Positions 34,449 through 46,343 of a stretch of DNA of 64,000 nt are shown here, piece by piece (the first letter of the stretch is position 1; each line of letters begins with the position of its first letter). A program made the position numbers and the translations under genes. Source of the DNA: Cryptomeria japonica (lineage: Eukaryota; Streptophyta; Pinopsida; Cupressales; Cupressaceae); assembly GCF_030272615.1 (NCBI RefSeq), contig NC_081413.1:563156510-563220509 (forward strand). The letters are read 5' to 3'. The notes below the pieces were generated by a model that saw only the letters and a list, made by a program, of their open reading frames with translations, did not search any database and had not been told where the DNA came from.

Positions 34449-36144
34449 TGTTAGATTTTTGGCATTGACAAAACCGGTCAATCTAGAGAATCAGTATATG
34501 TGCTAAGGTTTGTCATCGATGTCCAACACTTACCGATGAAGACACTAACCAGTGAAGTGGTATAGGTAGAGTGGTATTACTTTTCAGTAAGCAAAAGTGA
34601 TGACTTACAATACATGGAAACAACATTGGTACTGAATGATCAAAGGTTCATTCAGCTCAAGGAAAGATAAACTAAGCCAACCGGTCTATCATTCAGGAAG
34701 ATCGGTCACTTTGGTGATGGTGAAGTCATAAAAGGTGACTCAGGCAAGAAAAAATGTTTGTTCTAACAAACCGATAACTCATTGGTAAATAGGGGAAGAG
34801 ACTTGGTGCTAGCACAACAAACCAGCAATCAAAGGATGAATCGGTAATATAGAAGTGCAATGGCATACCGGTACAGTGGTATGACAAAAGGAAGACAAGT
34901 GATCACCATAAATCTCAGAGCAATGATCGTTATTCAGTTGTGGTGGCAAAGCATGAGTTGGTGAGCTTGTGTCTACGCCAAATCATATGTTGGTAAGGTC
35001 AAATTTCAGTTATCATGCAGTCAAGCATGATTACATGCAAATTTTCTGGTTCCCACTTATTTGGCTGAACACGACTCAAAAGTTTCTATCCTTGGGAGAT
35101 GCGGTGGTAGAATTGGGTGAACACTTGGCAAAATTGTTGTAAGGCGCACACAGAAAGAGTGGAAGATTTTAAATTTGAAATCTTTTGAAATCCATGATTG
35201 GTTTGATTAAGGGAATGCCTGAAGGTGTCAATAGAAAATCTATAAAGTGTTCTTGAAGTTCATTTAGAAAGTTTTGATCTTGAAAATTGCAACAAGTAGA
35301 ATTTGTTGAAGGCGATTCAAAGTGAAGAGAAGAGAGAGAGGAAGTGCTAAAAGGTATTAGCATAGTAAGTGTGTTTTGAGGTAGATTGACTAAGTGCAGA
35401 GTTGAGAGATAGTGAATCGATAGAGTGTAGAGCCGAAGATTAAATGACTGATAGAGTGCAGAGCTGAAGATCAGGGGACCGATAGAGTGCAGAGCTGAAG
35501 GTCTAAGGATTGGTAGAGTGCAGCGCCGAGGGATAGGTGATTGACTGAGTGAAGAGCCGAAGGTGTAAGAAGGAAACTGGTGTTGTGCAGAGAAGACACA
35601 ACCAGTGTGTGTTGAGTGTGATGCATATTGAGATCTGATCAAGCTATCAATAGATAATTCAGTAGATCATCCATATGTTGCTTTCTAAAAACTGCAACAT
35701 AAATCCCTTAACCGGGTGGACTTTAACAGGTCCCTATTGTAAAATCCCTTAACCGGGTGACATCTTAACTGATGTTCTAAGTCCTCTAACTAGTCTACCT
35801 TTAATAGGGTAAAGGCACTAACTGACCCTAATAAAAATCCCTTAACCAGGTGGCACCTAACAATGTCTTTGTAATCTCCTAACATGAATGGATCCTAACA
35901 GGGTGTACTTCAGAAGTGTACAATTTGTGAGTTCATACTCACACCGTGGTTTTATCCCTTTTGGGTTTCCATGAGATAACTCCTTGGTGTCATTGTCAAC
36001 TTTTCATGCTTGCATATTTTACTTCAATGATTAAGTATATTGTTGGATTTTAGATGAATACAGTTTTAAGGTAAAAGTTAATTTGTGAATATTTGATTAA
36101 GTGTCGATTCACCCCTCCCCTCTTAGGACTGGTTGGGACTAACA
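34449..36144 (+). repeat. 5' LTR of the copia element
   Basis: 1,696 bases. Contains a tandem minisatellite at about 35,395-35,560 and a ladder of CCCTTAACCGGGTG/CTAACAGGGTG words at 35,701-35,910. The C-rich CACCCCTCCCCTCTTAGG block lies just before the end. Confidence 0.93.
35395..35560 (+). repeat. LTR minisatellite, about 30-bp unit
   Basis: Five to six diverged copies of a unit containing GATAGAGTGCAGAGCYGAAG. The matching tract in the 3' LTR is at about 41,580-41,755. The antisense frames at 35,169-35,642 and 41,531-41,827 are by-products of this repeat. Confidence 0.85.
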
Positions 36145-36158
36145 ATTGTTATCAACAA

Positions 36159-36171
36159 TTAGTATCAGAGC
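36159..36171 (+). promoter_or_regulatory. Probable primer binding site of the copia element
   Basis: TTAGTATCAGAGC resembles the initiator methionine tRNA site TGGTATCAGAGC with one substitution. It starts 14 bases after the LTR end; the 13 bases ATTGTTATCAACA lie between, an unusual spacing. Confidence 0.7.
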
Positions 36172-36223
36172 ATCAGGTCCCTAGAATCAGAAGAAGCTTA
36201 ACCAGCTTAGGGAGAGATCTAAG

Positions 36224-39200
36224 ATGATGCGTAAGGAGGGTCCGAAGTTCTCTAAGGAGAACTACACCATATGGTGTAGAAGAATGAAACTCTATCTAAG
36301 ATCCCTAGATGAACACTATTGGAATCATGTGATCACTGAGTATAATGAACCTTCAAGGACTCTTACTCCGAACTAGATCAAAGAAAGGCAAGATAATACT
36401 ACTACTATGGATCTGATTGTTAGCACTCTTTCAAATAATGAATTTGCTGAGGTACAAGATTTGAAATCAGCTTTTCAGATATGAAATAAGATGAAGACAA
36501 TCTATGGGGGAGATCTCCATGTTCAAAAGGCCAATGTAGACATCCTGGGAGGAAAATATGATGAGATGAGAATGCAGGAAAGTGAAAACATAGAGAAGTA
36601 TAGTAAGAGGATAAAGGATGTAGTAAACTCCATGAAAAGTGCAAGAGCAAATCTCAAGGAGGATGATGTGGTTAGAAAAATCCTGAGAACTCTACTACCA
36701 CAATATTCCATAAGGGTCTCTGCTATCCAGGAACTCAGATCCTTGGGAACAGTCAATGTAACTCTTGACTCATTGATCGGTAAGTTGACTGCTTTTGAAT
36801 TGAACAATTATGACAACAAGGTACCAAAGATTGATGTTTCTTTCAAAGAATCCATGATGCATGCACCAACAAGGAGAAGGAAAGAAACCGGTAGTAGCTC
36901 TACTACCAGAACCGATCATTCCCATGAGAGTGACAATCTTCTCTCTGAGGAACAAGAGAAAGATGAAATTAAATCTCTACTAGCAAGAATATTGCCAAGA
37001 GGTTAAGGTAAATACAAAGGTAAACTACCCTTAAAGTGCTTCTCCTGTAATAAGATAGGTCATATTGCTTCAAGATTCCCTGACAATGATAGAGATAGGA
37101 AAAATAATTTCAAAAGTTACAGGGACAAGAACAAGAAGGAATGTTATCTTCCAGAAGAAGGAGTCACTGATGAAGAATCAGAGGCATCTGATGGAGATGG
37201 CATTGATTTTGTGGTAGTCAAAGAGGACAGCACAAAGGAAGGAGATATGGCATTGATTTCTAGCACAAACCAATGTGGAGAATTGGTGATCGACAGTGGC
37301 TGCACTCACCACATGACCAGTGATAGAAACAAATTGCTCAACATGGAGGATTGCAATGGAGGAACAATGAGGTTTGCAAATGATGCCCCATGTGCAGTAA
37401 GAGGTAAGGGGTCTATAGCCTTGAACAATAAGACAAATTGTGATGATGTCTATTGGGTAGAAGTATTAAAGTATAGTTTTTTAAGTATTGAACAACTTAA
37501 CAATAAGGGATACCGGTTAGAGTTCAATGAAGGAATATGTAAAATAAATGACAAATCTGGAAGTCTGATTGCAACCGGTAAATAGTCAAGAGGCAATTTG
37601 TTTCATCTAGACACCACCATAGGTAATTGTCTAGTGGCTAAGGCAGAAGATAGTTGGTTGTGGCACAAAAGATTGTGTCATGTTAATTTTGATAGCATAG
37701 CTAATGTCAGTAAGGCAAAATCTGTCAGAGGTATGCTTGACATAGTCAAACCTAAAAAATGCTATGTGCAAAGAGTGTCAACAAGGAAAGTTGACTGGGT
37801 CTAGTTTAGTAGTAAAACTTTCTCATCTGAAAATATGCTGGACTTAGTTCACACAGACCTATGTGGTCCCATGAGAACCAAGAGTTTTTATGGAGACCGG
37901 TATTTTATGTTATTTGTGGATGACTTCTCAAGAATGATGTGGGTTGTATTCTTGAAGGAAAAATATGAAGCCTTTCACATGTTTAAGGTGTTTTAGGCTC
38001 AAGTAGAAAGAGGAATCGGTAAGAATTTTAAGTTCCTGAGATTAGATAGAGGAGAAGAGTTCACCTCTCAAGAGTTCAAGAGCTATTGCGAGGAACAGGG
38101 AATCATGAGACAAATGTCTACACCCAAAACACCTCAGTAGAATGGAGTTGCTAAAAGAAGAAACATAACTCTTAATGATTGTGCAAGGACTCTAATGATA
38201 CAGAAGGACTTCCCACACATCTTTTCGAGAGAATCAATAAGCACTTTTGTATACACTTTGAACCGGATACAAGTAAAAAAGGGGAAAAACAAAACCCCCT
38301 ATGAATTATGGAGTGGATACTCACCTAATGTTTTTATTTCAAACTATTTGGAATCAGGTGCTATATCAAAAGGGACGAGTACACTAGAAAATTTGACCCC
38401 AAGAGTGATGAAGGAACCTTCTTAGGTTACTCAACAAAGAGCAAGGCATACCAATATTTAAACAAAAGGACCGGTAAGATTGTAGAAAGTGCAAATGTTA
38501 GAGTAGATGAGTACTCTGAGAAAAATGAACAGGACAGTAAGAGTGAACTAGATGACTATAAAGGGTTTGCATACAATGTATTAGTGGAACCTACCGAAGA
38601 AGATCCTATTGAAGTGACTAATGAAGAAGCCTGTGAAGTAGAACCAACACAATCGATAGAAGAAGGTCCGAGGAATGAACTGATATTGGCTAAATATGTC
38701 AGAAATAATCACTCTACAAAAAATATTATCGGTGACAAGGATGCAGGAGTTCTAACTAGAAGAAGAGCAAGAGAGAATGGGTGTATGCTCTCAATTTTTG
38801 AGCCTAAAACAACAAAGGAGGCTCTAAAAGATGATGACTGGGTCAACACCATGCAAGAAGATTTGGAGCAAATATAGAAAAATGATACATGGACTCTAGT
38901 GCCTAGACCAGAAAATAAAAATGTAATAGGCACCAAGTGGGTGTTCATAAATAAGATGGATGAAACTAGTAAGGTGATAAGAAACAAGGCAAGATTGGTT
39001 TGTAAGGGCTATGCTCAAGAAGAAGGTTTAGACTATGGAGAAACCTTCGCATTGATAGCCAGGCTGGAAGGGGTCAGAATTTTGCTGGCCTATGGTTCTT
39101 ATAAAAGGTTTAAAGTTTACCAAATGGATGTCAAATCGACATTCTTAAATGGGGTATTAAAAGAAGAAGTATACATAGAACAACCAGAAGGGTTTGCATC

Positions 39201-40338
39201 TGAAGATGAGAGGAATATGGTATGCAAGTTGTAGAAGACTCTGTATGGGCTGAAACAAGCACCAAGAGCTTGGTATGAGAGGTTACACTCATATCTGCTA
39301 AGCATAGAGTTCAAAAGAACCAATGATAACAATAACCTGTATATGAAGAATGTAGCTGAAGGAAAACACCTAATTGCTGAGATCTTTGTAGATGACATCA
39401 TCATTGGGGGAGATGATGAGATGAGCAAAAGTTTTGTAGAACAAATGCAACAAGAATTTGAGATGTCAATGATTGGCAAGATAAATTTCTTTATTGGCCT
39501 GCAAGTCTCTCAATTGAAGAATGGCATCTTCACCAGTCAGACTAAGTACATAAGAGAAATTTTGAAAACTTTTGGAATGGAAGATTGCAAACTTGTTGGA
39601 ACTCTAATGGTTACAAGTTGCAAGCTATCTAAACATGATGAGGCTGAACAAGTAAATGAGACACTTTACCTGTCCATGATCGGTAAGTTACAATGTGCAG
39701 TACATAGTAGACCGGACATAGCACAAGCTGTTGGCTTGGTTGCTACATTTTTTGCAAATCTGAAAGAGACTCACATGATGGTAGTCAAAAGAATATTCAG
39801 ATACCTAAAGGGGACTGATGAGTATGGTCTCTGGTATCCACATAAGGGAGACTTTAGTTTAAGTGTCTTCACTGATTCAGATTGGGCTGGAAACATTGAT
39901 GATAGGAAGAGAACCAGTGGAGGTGCATTCTTTCTTGGAGACAGGATTATATCTTGGACAAGTAAGAAACAAAACTTCATTTCTCAATCCATAGCTGAAG
40001 CTGAGTATGTAGCGACTGCAATCAACTGCACACAGATAGTTTGGATCAAGTAACTACTGGAAGGAATACAAGAAAAAGTGGTTGGACTGGTAGTGATTCA
40101 TTGTGACAACACCAGTGCCATTGACATATCCAAGAACCCGGTGATGCACTCCAAAATGAAGCATATAGCCATCAAATATCACTATCTAAGGGAACAAGTT
40201 CAAGAAAAGGAAGTGATGTTGGAGTACATACCAACAAAAGAGCAGGTGGCTGATATCTTCACCAAGCCACTACAGAAGGACACCCTTGACTATCTCAGAG
40301 GTAAGTTGGGGGTTATGCCCCTCCATTTAGTAAAGTAA
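36224..40338 (+). pseudogene. copia gag-pol polyprotein with stops and one frameshift
   Basis: The frame starts at ATG 36224. Gag (to about 37,150) has early stops near 36,373 and 36,480 and a knuckle CFSCNKIGHIASRF whose last Cys is Phe. The protease has LVIDSGCTHHMTSD. The pre-integrase region has LWHKRLCHVNF. Integrase retains LVHTDLCGPM and LRLDRGEEF, but the expected Glu reads Lys (NGVAKRRN). One frameshift lies near 38,330. The RT follows in the new frame with [30 protein letters not shown] and FVDDIIIGG. RNase H has TDSDWAGN, EAEYVA and HCDNTSAI, ending TKPLQKDTLDYLRGKLGVMP and TAA at 40336. Several stops sit where Trp or Gln codons are expected (for example TPQ-stop-NGV near 38,140), consistent with C-to-T decay. 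Confidence 0.92.
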
Positions 40339-40638
40339 GCAAACAAGGTTCTACATCAATCTGGTATGATTTCAATTTTATTTTTTTTAAACAAAAAAAA
40401 AACAACTAGATTGATGAGTATGGACTACTCCATTTAGGGGGAGCAATCTTGTAGTGTTCAGAAAGGACTCTTTGGCATTGTTGTCAAAGGGGGAGATATG
40501 TTTAGAGTGCTTGAGCATTGACAAATATCAGTGGCAGGGGGAGATATTCATCACTTAGGGCAAAATGACTAGACCGGTACAGAGATGAAGTAACATGCAT
40601 CTAATTAGCCAGAGTTTGAAGTGTTTGCCGTCAATGCC
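40339..40638 (+). other. copia 3' untranslated region
   Basis: Short non-coding stretch between the RNase H stop and the polypurine tract. It contains an A-rich run at about 40,394 and two further GGGGGAG words at 40,437 and 40,490 that may act as extra polypurine tracts. Confidence 0.6.
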
Positions 40639-40650
40639 AAAGGGGGAGAT
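40639..40650 (+). promoter_or_regulatory. Polypurine tract of the copia element
   Basis: AAAGGGGGAGAT ends at the 3' LTR start. Confidence 0.85.
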
Positions 40651-42331
40651 TGTTGGATTGTTGGCATTGACAAAACCGGTCAATCTAGAGAGCCAATATA
40701 TGTGCTAAGGTTTGTCATTGATGTCCAACACTTACCAGTGAAGACACTAACCGGTGAAGTAGTATAGGTAGAGTGGTGTTTCTTTTTAGTAAGAAAAAGT
40801 GATGAATTACAATACATGGAAAAAACATTGGTACTGAATGATCAAAGGTTCATTTAACTCAAGGAAAGATAAACTAAGCCAACTGGTCTATCATCCAGGA
40901 AGATTGGTCACTTTGGTGATGGCGAAGTCACAAAAGATGACTCAGGTAAGAAAACTTGTTTGTTCTAACAAACCGGTAACTCATTGGTAATTAGGGGAAG
41001 AGACTTGGTGCTAGCACAACAAACCGGTAATATAGAGGTGTAGTGGTATACTGGTACACCAGTATGACAGAAGGAATAGATGTGATCACCATAAATATCA
41101 GAGCGGTGATTGGTTATTCAATTGTGGTGGCAAAGGATGAGTTGGTGAGCTTGTGTCTATGCCAAATCATATGTTGGTAAGGTCAAATTTCAGTTATCAT
41201 GCAATCAAGCATGATTACATGTGGATTTTCTAGTTTGCACTTATTTGGCTGAACATGACTCAAAAGTTTCTATCTTTGGGAGATGCGGTGGTAGAATTGG
41301 GTGAACACTTGGAAAAATTGTTGTAAGGCACACAAAGAAGGAGTGGGAGATTTTGACTTTAAAATCTTCTGAAATCCATGATTGGTTTGATTGAGGGAAT
41401 GCCTAAAGGTGTCAACAGAAAATGTATAAAGTGTTCTTGAAGCTCATTCAGAAAGTTTTAATCATGAAACTTGCAACAAGGAGAATTTGTTGAAGGTGAT
41501 CCAAAGTGAAGAGAAGAGAGAGAGGAAGTGCTAAAAGGTATTAGCATAGTAGAGTGTGTTTTGAGGTAGATTGAATAAGTGCAAAGTCGAGAGATAGTGA
41601 ACTGACAGAGTGAAAAGCCGAAGATCAGAGGACCGATAGAGTGCAGAGCCGAAGGTCAGGGGACCGACAGAGTGCAGAGCTAAAGGTTTGAGGATTGGTA
41701 GAGTGCAGTGCTGAGGGATAGGTGAGTGGCTGAGTGAAGAGTCGAAGGTGTAAGAAGGAAATTGGTGCTGTGCAGAGAAGACACAAGCGATGTGTGTTGA
41801 GTGTGATGCATATTGAGATCTGATCAAGCTATCGGTAGCTAATTAAATAGATCATCCATCTGTTGCTTTCTAACAACTGTAACATAAATCGCTTAATCAG
41901 GTGGACTTTAACAGGTCCCTATTGTAAAATCCCTTAATCGAGTGACATCTTAATTGATGTTCTAAGTCCTCTAACTAGGCTAGCTTTAACAGGGTAAAGG
42001 CACTAACCGACCTTGATCAAAATCCCTTAACCAGGTGGCAAATAATAGTGTCTTTGTAATCTCCTAATAGGGATGGCTCCTAACAGGGCGTACTTCAGAA
42101 GAGTACAAATTTTGTGATTTCCTACTCACACCGTAGTTTTCTCCCTTTTGGGTTTCCATGAGATAACTCCTTGGTGTCACTATCAACTTTTCATGCTTGC
42201 ATATTTTACTTTAGTGATTAAGTATATTGTTGGATTTTAGATGAATGCAATTTTAAGACAAAAGTTAATTTGTGAAAATTTGATTAAGTGTTGATTCACC
42301 CCTCCCCTTCGAGCACCGGTTGGGACTAACA
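40651..42331 (+). repeat. 3' LTR of the copia element
   Basis: 1,681 bases. Aligns with 34449-36144 with many substitutions and a few short indels, including one near 41,020 where a stretch of the 5' LTR is missing. Ends GGGACTAACA followed by the AGGAT target duplication. Confidence 0.93.
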
Positions 42332-44383
42332 AGGATACCTGCTCAAATTTTAATTTTAGAGCTCCTCAAAGTTTCACCTATGCATAAGGAAATTTTGGAA
42401 AAATCTCTAATGTAAACAATAGTTTCAAAAGACCTGTATGTGGATTAGTTCCAAAACATGGTGGGATACCTTATAGCCCCTCATTGCTTATCATTTTCTG
42501 AAAATGATGATGCATCCTTGAAACATCCTCACAATGCTCCCTTACATGTTGAATTCACCATTTATAAAACTCATGTCAAACGCGTACTCATAGGTGGTGG
42601 AGTTGGCTTAAACATTTGTGCATTAAATTTAATAAAGGCTTTGGGATATTCAGAAAATGCAGTAGATCCAAAGAAGAAAACAACTATTCAAGGCTTATGA
42701 TGAAGAAGAGCATTCTTCTAAAGGAACTGTGGTGTTACCAATCAAAATAGGACCAATGGAAAGGAATACATTATGCCAGGTTTTAGACTTGAATCTATCT
42801 TATAACATTCTTCTGGGAAGACCATGTATTCACAACATGCACGCAGTTCCTTCTACATATCACCAGTGTGTAAAGTTTCCTCATGAGGGACAATAAGTCA
42901 CTATAGTCACAGACTCCAGCCAATATTGCAATAATTTGAAACCAATAGAAGATACAAGAGTTCCACATAACAAAGAATCACTCTATCCCACCAAAGAAAT
43001 TCAAGAAAAATTATGGGAAACCTTTGAGAAAAAGCTCAAATTAAATGATGAAGGAATGGGAAAATATTCTTTACATAGCTTACCACTTTCACCTAAATCA
43101 TATGGAAAGCCTACAAATGTTCAACCACGAATCTCAGAAAAATCAATAGAAATGTTTGATGGAGCATTTGTTAGAGATGGAACACTTGCAGAAGAAACCA
43201 AAGATAAAGACATTCTTAGTTGGTTGTACAAAGTTGAAAATGAAACCATAGCAATAGTTGTAGAAGTCAATATTCCCATAGAGAAATATGACAATAGTTA
43301 TAAGATCATGCAAAAAATGGGATATGAAGGAAAAGGACCAATTGGTAAGCGACAAGAAGGTATTTCAGAACCTATTTGTCCTCACACACAATCTAAAGAA
43401 CATAAATCAGGACTTGGATATCCAAAATCAAAGAAAAAACAACACAATTATCAACATCTAAGGTGGAGAAAGAAAAAAGTCCCTAAAGAATAACCATGGC
43501 AAGAAAAGCTACACCAAGCAACATAAATAGTAGCCAACAAACAAAAACAAGAAGAATATGATAAACAATAGGAAGAAATTGTAATCAAAAGAGAAGAAGA
43601 ATTTTGCAAATAAGTTCAAAGAATACAAACAAGTGTTGAATCTGATCAAGATAATCCAAAAGCAGTGAAAGAACAGATGGCCAAAATCAGAGGACTTTTC
43701 TCACCATATAATATTCCTGTTAGATATAGTGGTGTAATTCTAGATAATGGTTCAGAGACAGATTCAAATGAATGTGAATGGGGTCTAGATCTATCATCTA
43801 GTGTATCAAGTGAAGAAAAGGATGAAGAACAAGCAACTATTACAAATGAAGACTCATCTTTCACAAAACAAAGAATAGAATTGGAAAGAAGACAAAAAAA
43901 AATCAAAATTCAGAGGAAAGAGGCATCTACAAAACAACAAAAGAAAGAGGATGAAAAAGAGCAAGAAGTAACACCACAAGAAAAACAAACAGTTATTGAT
44001 CAAATATCAGAAACAACAAAATATCAGATTTCTATCAAATGTTGAGAAAGACATACCAAGGTATGGAAGAACCATGGAAGAACTAATAGATAGTCAAGAA
44101 GGATTGACTATTAGTCTAGAAGAAGCCAAGCTCGAGAGAAGACAAAAGATAGAAAAATAATCCTCTATGTCATGTACACAAGTATGTCAACTTCAAAATA
44201 CAAATGAATCTATTAAAATTAATCAAGAAGTAACTTGCAGTATTAAAGATGTATGTGTTGATATAATCCATTCATTTGAGGGACAAACATCAGATGAAGA
44301 GTCACTTGATTGTGAATCACAAAATACCAATCCTGATTTCATTAGAGCTAATTGGAGAGCACTTGGAAGAGACTATCCTTAAT
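42332..44383 (+). pseudogene. Tat protease and G-patch-like region
   Basis: The Tat frame resumes right after the copia target duplication. The retroviral-type protease (42,458-42,850) keeps GVGLNICALNLIKALGY and YNILLGRPCIH. The expected Asp of the catalytic triad is replaced: the site reads VLIGGGVGLN. Around 43,280-43,430 there is a G-patch-like segment (YKIMQKMGYEGKGPIGKRQE, then KSGLGYP), a module found in some retroelement proteins. The rest (43,660-44,382) is Glu/Lys/Gln-rich and poorly conserved. Several stops and frame changes interrupt the region. The last open frame stops at 44,382, just before the deletion junction. Confidence 0.8.
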
Positions 44384-46343
44384 AGACTATTTGCTGAACA
44401 AGTCAACTTTGACAGGTAGACTGGCAAAATGGGTTATGGTACTAAGTGAGTTTGATATAGAATATGTTGATTGAAAAGCTATAAAAGGACAAGTAATTGC
44501 TAATCAATTAGATGAAGCACCCTTACAAGATGACACACCATTACACATTGAATTTCCTGATGCAGACATTCTGACAATAAGATCAAAGTTTTGGGAGTTG
44601 TACTTTGATGGTTCCTATACACAATATGGATCAGGTGCTGGAATTTTGTTCATTACACCTTAGGGACACACAATTCCAAAATCATATAGACTGCGGTTTC
44701 CATGCACAAACAATACTACAAAATATGAAGCATTGACTATTGGGCTCAAAATGGCTATTGAGTGGATCATTAAGGAATTACATGTTTATGGTGATTCACA
44801 GCTTATAATCAACCAAATAAATGATGATTATCAAACTAAGGATGCCAAGATCATGCCTTACAAACAATTGGTAGAAGAGTTTAAAGAACATTTTGAAGAA
44901 ATATGATTCACTCAGATCCTAAGAAATGAGAATAAAGCAACAGATGCAATGGCTACAATAGCATCTCTTTTGCAGAATCAAGAGAATCAACAACGTTGTA
45001 AATTCCTGGTGGAAGATATCTTGAATCCTACCATTGAATGCCAAAATACCCACATAATTTTCCATATATCTTGAACGGATCAATTCTTATACAACCAAAC
45101 TTATCAATACTTAAAAGAAAATATCCTTCCTCCTAACCTATCTCGTAATCAGAGAAGAAATTTTATTCATCAGTCATCCCGCTATACTATCATTGGTGAT
45201 ACCTTATACAGGCGAGGTCTAGATAAAACTTTATTGAGATTTCTTGAACAAGAAGAATCTGAGAAAGTTCTTAACGAAGTTCATGCAGGTATTTGTGGCA
45301 CACACTCAAGTGGATTAACATTGGCTAAGAAACTTATTCGTTTGGGTTACTATTGACCTAATATGTAGAGAGATTCATTTATATATGCCAATAAATGCAA
45401 ACAATGCTAGATCCATGGGAACCTCATCCACACACTATCACAAGAATTGCATCCTATGGTAGGATCATGGCCATTCTCCCAATGGGGTCTTGATTTGGTA
45501 GATAAGATAAATCCTTCATCCTCTAATGGACACAAGTTCATTCTGACTCGTACTGAGTATTTCACTAAATGGATTGAAGTAGTACCTTTGATGAAAGTGA
45601 TAGGAAAACAAATATAATCATTCATCTTGAATTATATAACCCGTCGCTATGGATTCCCTATGACCATTATCATTGATAATGGACGATCATTTAAGAATCA
45701 AGATGTGAAGGAACTATGTGAGTGATTCCATATCCAACATAGGTTTTCTACACCATATTTTCCACAGGCAAATGGTCAATCCAAGGCACCAAATAAAATA
45801 ATCTTGAAAATCTTGAAGAAGGCAGTCAATGAAGCTAGTAAAGGCTGGCACATTTAGCTAAATCCCGCTCTTTGGGCATACCGAATGAGCATTCACACAC
45901 CAATGGGGGCAACTCCATATTGCTTAGTCTATGGATCAGAAGCCATATTACCAGTAGAAGTAGAGATACCTTCTCTATGAGTTTCCTTGAAAGGTCTTAT
46001 ACTAGAAGAAGAACAATGAGTCTCTAGACTTCAAGAACTTGAGCTGATTTAGGGATGTCGCTAAAATGCAACAGATCATTTGAAGGCATATCAACAGAGA
46101 ATAATGAGAAGTTATAACCACAGAGTCAAGCCACACATTTTTTAGATTGGAGATATAGTTCTAAGGGAGAATCCGAGAAATCAACAAGACCGAGAAAAGA
46201 AGGGAAAATTTGAACCAAATTGGTTAGGTCCTTTTGTCATAGTAGCAACATATGGCTCAGGAGCATACAAGTTAACTACCCCTGAAGGTGATTGCTTTTA
46301 TGAGCCCATCAATTCCATCCATCTCAAGAAGTTCTATGCTTGA
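44384..46343 (+). pseudogene. Tat RNase H tail, extra RNase H and integrase; RT core missing
   Basis: Immediately after 44,390 the sequence reads YLLNKSTLTGRLAKWVMVLS, the very end of the standard RT-linked RNase H. All of the RT and most of that RNase H are absent. The extra RNase H (44,585-45,000) has LYFDGSYTQYGSGAGI, TKYEALTIGLKMA and VYGDSQLIINQ. Integrase follows with HAGICGTHSSG, WGLDLVDK and IIIDNGRSF; the final acidic residue is changed (NGQSKAPNK, where NGQxE is usual) and the zinc-finger cysteines are partly lost. About ten stop codons interrupt it, many at expected Trp positions. The frame ends with the usual SIHLKKFYA and TGA at 46341-46343. Confidence 0.88.

Larger units (their letters stand above)
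34449..42331 (+). mobile_element. Complete Ty1/copia element, TSD AGGAT
   Basis: LTRs at 34449-36144 and 40651-42331 both start TGTTRGATT.TTGGCATTGAC and end GGGACTAACA. AGGAT precedes (34444-34448) and follows (42332-42336), an exact 5-bp target duplication. Gag, protease, integrase, RT and RNase H lie in the copia order. It is inserted in the Tat gag-pol frame. The LTRs, 1.7 kb each, are long and contain internal repeats. Confidence 0.95.

Noticed and set aside
35169-35642. 157-codon Ser/Leu-rich antisense frame, with a partner at 41,531-41,827
   Set aside because: Lies inside the copia LTRs over a minisatellite; the partner exists only because the LTR is duplicated.
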